DNA of 64,000 nucleotides. Origin: Rhynchonema sp. JSB1_4 (taxonomy: Eukaryota > Nematoda > Chromadorea > Monhysterida > Xyalidae). This document shows, in pieces, positions 55,697 to 64,000 of this stretch. Each line of letters opens with the position of its first letter. Position 1 is the first letter of the stretch. The translations under genes were made by a program, and so were the position numbers. Under the pieces are notes generated by a model. The model was not told where the DNA came from and searched no databases. It saw nothing but the letters and a program-made list of their open reading frames with translations. The DNA is taken from positions 1-64,000 of the forward strand of contig JASAMV010000274.1 in NCBI GenBank assembly GCA_030248065.1, in the 5' to 3' direction.

Positions 55697-56935
55697 GTCA
55701 TGTGCCTCAGTTTCGACATCGGTATCTCAAATCGAAACCATGCTTTCAACGATGGTCCAACCAACCTCGCGTTTTCGCACAAGATCGTGGACGGCGCGGC
55801 GACGGCGCGCTTTGTGACAGGACATAATAGTCGCAGATGGAATGAACGAAAATAAAACGCCACCTGAAAACGCACGTTGTGTTCAAGTTTGCAAGCAATC
55901 ACCATTAATCATGTTATGTTGCACAACAATATTCGAGCTGCATGAACAGCCAAAACCAGCGAACACAAGGGGTCCACCAAGAAATCGGCCTTGATAAAGT
56001 CAAATTTATGCTCTCATTCATCCCATAGAAATCCCAACCGTTCTCAACATATTTGAATAGAACTTTGCCAGAAAGGGTTTGGACAGAAATGTGTCACATA
56101 CAATGTACAATCACAGGAAAATTGGACACAAAATTTGGACTAGAACATAAAATAGAGCAGATTGCAAGAGACCACCACTGTTTGTAAAATATGAGATGGA
56201 TTTCACAAAGGAATAATTTGGAATAAAAAAACATTCTCAAAATGAAAAACATAGAACAAGAGTTAGTACCGACGGGCAAGAAATTCCATGAAAAAGCCAT
56301 GTTTGAAGCCACCAATGAGAATCGACAAAACATAAACACGAACAGAAATTAATTCCCAAAATATATAATGACCCAATTTTTTTCAAAAGCACACCTCAAT
56401 GGCGATATCAAAAGCAAAGTAAAACACAACCATAAATATGAACACATCAAAACGGTACTGTATGTGAAAGTATCACAGTTAGCGAAGTGGCCTAGGAAGA
56501 AAGAAGGAAGATTTGCTAAAATGTGCGAACAAACAAAATTTCTGGACACGTACACACACAACCGCTGATAAAATCAGCAATAAAACGAAAGAGATAATCA
56601 CAATATACACGTACGTAGCAAGGAGACTTGTGCATTTAAACAGATTTGGAATTTTGAGAAAAATAAGATTTTCACATGAGTTCAGGTGCGAACGGACTCC
56701 GTGTAACGGCTCAGGACAACATTCGATAATTATGCCGACTGGAACTACAAAAACAGGGAAATTGTCATGCAAGTATAAAGCATCTGGATAATTCTCAAAA
56801 ATCAAAAACACAACCGATCCACAATGGATGTCTTTGGAGGGGAAACAATGAATGAGAACACTATTGTCATACATGATGTCAAGATGATATGCCAGAGAAT
56901 TGGTAACCAGAACCAGGATGATCAGAGAACATAAA
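55697..56935. other. AT-rich intergenic gap
   Basis: This gap lies between the first exon of the unrecognised minus-strand gene and the stop of the SGSM gene. It is AT-rich from about 56090 to 56700. I see no exon with kept phase; a minus-strand frame around 55720-55870 is open but unassigned. Confidence 0.4.
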
Positions 56936-59900
56936 CTAGGTTGAATCAGCTGTGCTTTGTTGCAGCGCTGCAGTTTCAGCTGTGGTTGTCGCTGGTTGTT
57001 TGGCGCTCGATTCCACGAGACCTTGCAGAATACGCACTTGGTTGCGAGCGATTCGCAACGCCAGACGGGCGTCGTGCCGCTCGGCCATCTCTGAAACATC
57101 ACACAACCACGCTGCCAATGCCAGCAGGCAACACTGAGGGTACAGCTGTATCACACATGAGGGTACAGCGTTGCCCTCAAGCTAGTACGGCACCAATAAA
57201 ACATTCCACATGGTGCACAGCACATCACTTGTAACGTTCACGTGACGATGCGAAATGTCTCATCTTTTTTTGTGATAGCAGCGATCTATTCTGGTATTCT
57301 GGTACGTATAGCAAGAGGCTTCTAGTGTGTCAGACAGCCGATAGGTTCAGCATCTGCTGTGACAGATGTCGCCTGAACCACTAGACAATATATGAGATGA
57401 CGGAATGTAAACAACAACGAACCATTGAAGAACTTGATGATGTCAGTGAAGTCCATTTGATTGTCCAATATGATGTCCCTATAGATTGTGATCAACGCCA
57501 GTGCGATGAACAACACAAACTCACTGGACGCGATGTGTCGCGCCGACCAGATCACCTCCCAAACATGGAATACGTCCTTGTAGGCCAACTCTGCAATCCG
57601 ATGCTGGCTCATGTTCAGTTTTTGGCGTTAATCACGGAAAACAGGACAAAAAGGGCGAAGCCCGTAAACAATGCATTTGGTTGACACATACAAACACGTC
57701 GGGGACGCTAACCGCGCTTGAAATCCAACAGGAACCAGCGATAGGCGAAATAGAAATGTGTGTAATCGCCATTACGATGCATCAGATCGTACACTTCCGG
57801 GTCGACAACCTGCGTGTCAATAGCACATGTATTTATTATTCTCTGCAAACCTTTTCACCAAATCGATCCCAATTCAGTTGGAAGATTGCCAATGAATATC
57901 ACCACCGACCTGTATGAGTGCACGCATATTGGCCAGTTGTAGATCCATACCGGAATTGTTGGGGAAGTAGAGATTCATACGATCCATCAGTTTGGAGAAA
58001 CACCCGAACGTGGTCACCTCTGAAGACAACATACATGTAATGGCACTAGGCCACCCCATCCGAAGCCGTTGGAACAAAAACCAGAGTCTTTTCTTTCTTC
58101 TTTGTCCAGAACGATCTTGCTCTGATCAGTAGTCAGTCACAAACCAATGCACCAACCATCGTCAAACACGACCAGCAACGGTGCTGCCAGATCACACATG
58201 CCCTGCACGTAGCCGCTGTCCAGATGCTCCCACACGTAACTGCAGTAGGAATCATCATTACTTCGGTAACAAGGTATTTTTCGAAACAAAATAAACCAGG
58301 TGCAAATAGCACCTACCACATAGATATTGATACCTGAATCTTAGGTGCTACTTGAGGGATTTACAGGCAAGTTGGAAAATTCTGATGCAAACCGAGCCTT
58401 GACCTCAATTTTCAGGTGCAAAGAGAACTGGTAGTTGCAAGCACGTGGTCAAGACACATCGTCAACTCACGTGCACATAACGTTCTTCAGTTTGTCCAGG
58501 TTCTCCGTTTTCATAAAGTACGCATAGCTACGGTCGCATCGATGTACGTCCTTTTCGATACGATGTAGATTCAATGCGAATGTGTGTGTCAAGTCCTTCT
58601 GAAACATCACAACACAAATATAGTTGATGCTTCACACACTTTGCACCGAGCCACCCACCGAGCACACATCGGTGCCGTATTCAGTATCGAGCGATGCCTG
58701 TTTCTCCAAGGGCACCTCCAGAGTCCCTCCGTTTGGCAGCGCAATCTCCCCGGAGTTGGCAAGGTTGTCACTGGTAGTGGCCACCATCACTTTCGACGGA
58801 CTCGCTTCGATCGAGTCAGAACGGGTGTCGGTCGTCTTCAGGTCGACGTCGGCAGAATGCGTCTGGTCGCCGATCGGTGACATGACAAGGTCGTCACTGG
58901 TCTGATGTTCCAGACGCGCCTTGTCGTTGGTGCCAACATCGTCGGCAATGTTCGATCGTTCCAGCCATTCGCGCGTGTACGCTGCAAAATGTGTGTTGGT
59001 TCAGGATGACACAGACATTAATTCTCATTGACGTCCGTTAGCAGCAATAGAAAACGACGTTACACAGCATGCCAAGTGCACACCAATCTGTTTTTGGCTT
59101 GCTGTGTAACAGCAACCATCGTTCGGGTGCTGGGGGTTAAGGTGAGCGTATCAGATGTCTGAGTACGGTAAATTCTATTCGAGTCTCCTTTACATCTTGT
59201 CTCGTGCATAAGGTGTTCATACATTGCAAACACAAACTCATGCATGACTAACCAGCATAGGACTGTTCGTGGTCGAGTTGCCGCACAATCACCTCCACCG
59301 TGCCCCATTCCGCCAATATTGTCTCGTAGCTGATCTTGGCCGTCGGATACACATCCGCTAATGTTTCATGCCAACGCACAAAACCGAGCAGATACGGCCA
59401 GACTGTCGGTCGTAATGTTTCATCGACTACGCCAGCCGCATACACGGCTCGATGAAAGGTCAGCTCGCTGACGGGGTCCTGATGACAGACACACATTACT
59501 CCCACTGGACTTCTTGCACCAAATCATACAACGTCTGACGAAATGTGAGTGCTGCAAAAATAGGTAACCTGTGCATTTTGACGAAGTGCGCGCCACAATT
59601 CTGCGGTGAGACCAGACTCGACGTCCGATAATGACACGGGCGATTGTCGTACCAAACATGATAGATGCGTGCGGATTGTCTGCAATTCAACAACCCTTTT
59701 AGAATATAACGGTCATTACAATCTGAAATTGAGACAAAATCAGCGCCAACCTTCAAATGTCGACAGTATGCGAGCCAGCCGCAGAATGCGCGAGACAGAA
59801 GTTGACGACGCATCGAGTGACACGCCGATGCAACCAATCTATGAAACATGAATGAGTCAGACAAAACACAATGAGCGCAGTGCCGAACAAGGTGATAAGT

Positions 59901-62900
59901 TTTGCCTTCATCCCATACATAATTTATCGAACTTGTTACACAAGAAGAATTACATTAATCGAGATTTATCGGTGCCGCAAAATTTCGAGAACTGCTCCGG
60001 ACAATAAATAACTTTTACCTACTTTGGCCGAAAACAGTCGCATCACTAAATCTGGTCGGAAAATTACCGTTGTCTAGTGGACGTGCAAAGAGTGACAAAA
60101 AAGTTGGACCCGATCACCCGTGGCTACAGAGCAACGCGTGTGTGTGTGTCAATGACGTCACCTACTTGGCCGGACTGCCCGTAATCATCGTTTCAGGCAC
60201 ATTCTCCAATCGTGCTGTGTTGCCAGCAACGCCGGTCACACATTGCGGTGTCGGTGTGGACATGCTGCGTTCAACCGCTGTGCGCTGATCGGATGGCGTC
60301 GCACAGCCGCTCGTGGTTGATATAGGGTCTGTGAAACATCATCACTGTTGATACGCGGATGCGCCACCGTCGCTAGACAGTTCGGGCACAGAGAAAGAGC
60401 AGATTCCTATGTGTCTTCAAACGGCTTGCGATTTTCAGATTCTGCTTTCGTTTCTTTGCTCAGGGTCAATGGCCTTGTTCAAACCGGCTCTGCTCAATCG
60501 TCCGTCGTCCACCAGCATGCCCTCATCATGCCATTCACACAGCTCAATCACTCACCATTGATCAACTGTGCGAATGTGCTGTTCGTATCGTTCAACGTCA
60601 ACATCGTCGGCATCATATCGAATCCGCTGTCGTCCGTGCCCGATTCCGAGCCATAGCGCAATGCTGCTGCGTCCAGCCGCGGTTGTGCATCGGCTTCAAA
60701 CAGTATGGTGAAGTATTATATATAGTCCAATAGAGTGCGATACTGCTTGGCCAAAAGGGTATGGGCTCTATCAAATTGCACACATTTACTTACCAACTTG
60801 ACTACGACTGACAACGGCAAAGCAAATGCACTTTTTTCTTTTGCGGTACGTATAGCTCGAAGTTAGAGCACAAATTCGACCAGCGTAGAGCGCAGTAACA
60901 ATTAATTTGGAGATGGGGAACAATCTTTGCGTTGTTCTCCAACTCAATCGCAAAATGCATGTGGTCCAAACAACAACGGGTCTTCCTTGTCATTGTCCAA
61001 TCGTAGCCTTAGTACATACTTAACGTTTGCCCCCTCCAAGTCGTCAATCGACTGACTCATCAACATACACATACAAGCCCAACCTTGTCGATCAGCAGTG
61101 CATCCGGACACGGGTTTGTGCAAGGGTGTTGACGACGGACTGCTGCTCTGCGACTCACCACTGCCGCCCGACATGCGTGTGAACTGGTCACGCACCATTT
61201 TGGACAGACTCGACAGTGTCACCATACGACGACCAGTCGTCTCATTCTCGCACGCACATTTCGCGTCAACGTGCGCTTCGGTCGACGCTACAACGATTGT
61301 GGCTGCACGAGGGAACACAATGACAGGTTCGGATATAGTGTTCTCTTGGTTATGTGACTTTTTTGTCTTGACGTTAACCACAACTGCCCCAGATTCCGAC
61401 CAGCACAGCAGTATAAATATTAGGTGGGAACAACGTTTACACTAGTCTAAATTCGTATCCTGTCTAATCTTGAAAGGTTCAATATGTAACAAGACGCATG
61501 ACCAAGGCAACACGGGCAGCAATCACTGACAATAAATTATCGGGAAAATAGTTTAGGCAAGAAATCTATTCGGTTTGCAAACACAATCGTCAATTTTATA
61601 ATAAACAAATCAGGTCAAAATGCTCACATTGTTCATTATCCATACGCATGACAGGCACAATCCTGAACACGAGATCGTACAATTCCATCATGCTGGCTGA
61701 TGTTTCATCCGACTCACATATAGTCTCGTTGGTGCTCTCGTACAACCGATCGGTAGACGTAAACACAGCGCTGCTTGTTCGACGTTTCAGCAGCGGCAGG
61801 ATCTTGCCTGCAATTTATCAACAAACAACATCAGTTCATTCACTCTTTGCGTCATTAACAAGAAGCCCTGTCATTCATGATTTTGAAAGCCATAGTAGCT
61901 AACACTACTTAATTGCCCATCGTCGCATGTAAGTCGAGCCCAGGTTACTGACAGTGCCTTATCCCAGCTTAATTAGACGTTTGAATATACACGGGTCGCA
62001 GCACAATACATTGATGCTACGTAAGCTCACCTCCAGCAGTATTTGGGCTCACGCATGAATCAGACCCACAGCCAAGGCCCGCAAACTTGCTATCCTACAA
62101 GTTCACAAGTAAATCACACGGAAACCATCACTCATTCGAACCCGTTCGTCGTTTCAGCATGCAGTTGTGAAACATCAGCCAGCCATACCTTTCCCCTTCT
62201 GCACCCAAAGTGGCGGGTCGAGCTGACTCCAGGGCAACAGCGCGTTCTCGAGACACGACAGAAACTGTATGGGATGTTGACCGGTCGGAAACACAATTGG
62301 CGGGTATTGGATACCATCGGCACCGACCTGAGCGTAAAGTGGGTACTGCGTTGGCAAAAATGAAATGGTCGTAGATGCGCCGCAACGAACGAGCGAAGAT
62401 AGATGAATGTAAAAATGAAGTTGAGCAGCGAGCAGGTTCGAATGAACAAGCACCTGTGATAAGCACAGCACTCATCAAACGAAATCCTATCCCCATTTCA
62501 TCAATGATGACTCATGATCTACAAACACGTAATGATCCAAATAAAAGCCCCGCCAAGAACATTGACGTGACGTGATCATGACGTGTGCCCGTGCACGTTA
62601 CGGTTTTCCTAACGAGCAGACAGTTTACTAATACGGGCAGGAATGCGCAAACAGAATTTGATCGTACCAGGTGAATTTGTAATTAGAGTTGCTCACAGCA
62701 AAAGATGGCGGGAAACAAAACACGAAAGGCGGCATCAAACTTGGTGATCGGATCGGATCTGCCTTGGTCACAAGACGTCTTTGAATGAACGGAATTTGGA
62801 AATGTATTAGTGCCTCAACTATCAACAATCATAGAAGTTGTTTCTCAACACCGTTGGAAGCTAATTGGTGGCACCAGCACCTTTTATAATTTCAAAAGAA

Positions 62901-64000
62901 CTCGAGAGCAAAACCGATCCGATCACCAGCTCCATATGCCAACCGACCAACACAATGCTGCCCCCGATCGCGTCGTTATTTTTCAGGCGTTGCGCATCGT
63001 CAGTGTTGTGCTGATGGTGGTAGTGCAGGTAGACAATATCGAACAGGTTGACGTTGAGCGAGTTCTGCCACAAATGGCTGCAATTGCAAGCTGCGTCGTT
63101 ACGACATGAGAACTGATCGCGAACGATGCTTGATCGACAAGGTATTCATGCATTTAGTGAGCACGCAACGCAGACACTAAAATCTCAGGTGAAACACACT
63201 TTCTACGTCTGATTGACCGGGGGTGTCAATTTTAGAACTGCCAACTATACTGGCGGATGAAAAACGTTTTTTCACGAAAAAAACTGAAAAAACCGGGTCC
63301 GTCTGAGACGTGAAAAAAACGAAAAAACTCAGCCTCCGGGAAACATAGTTCTTTTTCAAGAAATGTTCCAAAATACCTCATTCGGGCTTCCCTTAGCCTT
63401 ATACACTGCGGTTCTTTATCGTTTTTTCAATTCGTTCGGTTTTGTTGCACGGTTTATAAAAAACCGGTTTTTCGCCAGTATGCTGCTAACAAGTTTGTTT
63501 TGTGCAGCAATGTGTTTTTTCAAGTGCCCACTTGATTCTGTTTTTACAGGCGATAGGCCAGGTAGGACATCGTCAGTGCAAGTAAACACGTCAACTATCC
63601 ATGTGACTCTGCACCAAAACACCAACAACGCAGACCGAAAGTGAATGATTAACTAACGAAGATTGTTGTAATCGTCTGATTGGGCTGACAGCGGTGGCCG
63701 GCTGTGACTCGGAGTGCATCAACTCATTTGGTGTCCACTTTACCATCAGATCACCGCTCGCATTGTGGTGCAACGAAAGGTAGCCCTTCATTGGTTTTGC
63801 ACTGCCAACCTGCACCGCAAACCACAGCATGTAAGAGCTTGAAAGCAGCGTTTATTTTTTCGCAGATTCGTGCCCATTCGGCCAGCAAGTTCTTCAATCA
63901 CTTGACAAGTATTTTTGTCAGTGATTTTATACAACCCACGTTCACTGATAAAATTTAAAAAACTAATGTTACGCTTTTTTAAACTGAATGAGAAATGAAG
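56936..64000 (-). CDS. SGSM: SGSM-type small G protein signalling modulator (TBC RabGAP), 5' partial
   Basis: Seventeen in-phase exons on the minus strand: 63658-63809, 62927-63077, 62189-62345, 61628-61807, 61084-61383, 60556-60693, 60166-60328, 59751-59838, 59569-59679, 59253-59478, 58659-58981, 58471-58598, 58157-58239, 57910-58019, 57713-57809, 57423-57590 and 56936-57090. They give 909 residues to the stop; the start and any RUN domain lie beyond the right edge. SGSM landmarks in order: GYLSLHH and [56 protein letters not shown], then the TBC core with the arginine finger (INLHRI-type [13 protein letters not shown]) and glutamine finger (GYVQGMCDL), [33 protein letters not shown], and FFNEMAERH. 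Both fingers are kept, so Rab GTPase-activating activity is expected. The C. elegans relative is TBC-8, which acts with RAB-2 in dense-core vesicle maturation. A 108-residue acidic insert (58659-58981) precedes the TBC core. Confidence 0.94.
62731..62929. mobile_element. MITE family ATCAAACTTGGTGATCGG, copy 3
   Basis: The left arm (62731-62765) matches the other two copies base for base over about 30 bp. The right arm (62910-62929) is shorter and abuts the SGSM exon 62927-63077. Read on the minus strand, the arm's GTGATCGGATCGG is the 5' splice site of that intron. Confidence 0.65.

Noticed and set aside
59500..59560. A small extra SGSM exon reading [16 protein letters not shown]
   Set aside because: No donor or acceptor keeps phase with its neighbours, while joining 59569 directly to 59478 does and matches the family.

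Overview
The window is nuclear DNA from an animal. Coding sequence is split into many short exons (15 to 320 nt) separated by GT-AG introns, and five genes can be followed exon by exon because reading phase is kept across every junction I assigned except one uncertain acceptor. The families are metazoan: an ionotropic glutamate receptor, a yippee protein, an SGSM-type RabGAP, an RSKR-type kinase, a kynurenine formamidase and a membrane-anchored gamma-glutamyltransferase-like protein. Degenerate TTAGGC/TAAGCC tracts near 484, 4251 and 31520 resemble the nematode telomere repeat, so a nematode or other helminth-like invertebrate is my best guess. I cannot name the species.

Layout. 1-4512: no gene seen, with short repeats. 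4513-9481 (+): GGT-like type II membrane protein whose catalytic residues are largely lost. ~9940-14898 (+): a multi-exon gene I do not recognise, with a 1.07 kb foldback element and smaller MITEs in its introns. 15426-22652 (-): a 22-exon ionotropic glutamate receptor, complete except for one in-frame TGA. 25108-26832 (-): intact yippee-like gene. 26833-39518: gene-poor DNA with hairpin elements and simple repeats. 39519-41404 (+): kynurenine formamidase. 41652-43296: weak candidates for small secreted proteins. 43475-51619 (+): RSKR-like AGC kinase, with a 3 kb intron packed with nested MITEs and a minisatellite. ~53090-55696 (-): an unrecognised membrane protein gene. 56936 to the right edge (-): SGSM/TBC RabGAP, 5' end outside the window.

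The most striking signal fits no ordinary feature. The decamer TGATGTTTCA, on either strand and often preceded by GGC, occurs about 40 times by eye (core 9-mer GATGTTTCA/TGAAACATC), where about 0.5 is expected. It concentrates in and around genes, is rare in the gene-poor block and in the TE-filled kinase intron, forms part of several 3' splice sites, and also lies inside exons at weakly conserved linkers. It shares TGTTTCA with the nematode 21U-RNA (piRNA) promoter core CTGTTTCA, which gives a testable idea.

The genes do not form an operon or pathway. Several relate to secretion, signalling or neurons (glutamate receptor, SGSM RabGAP, RSKR kinase); formamidase acts in tryptophan catabolism.
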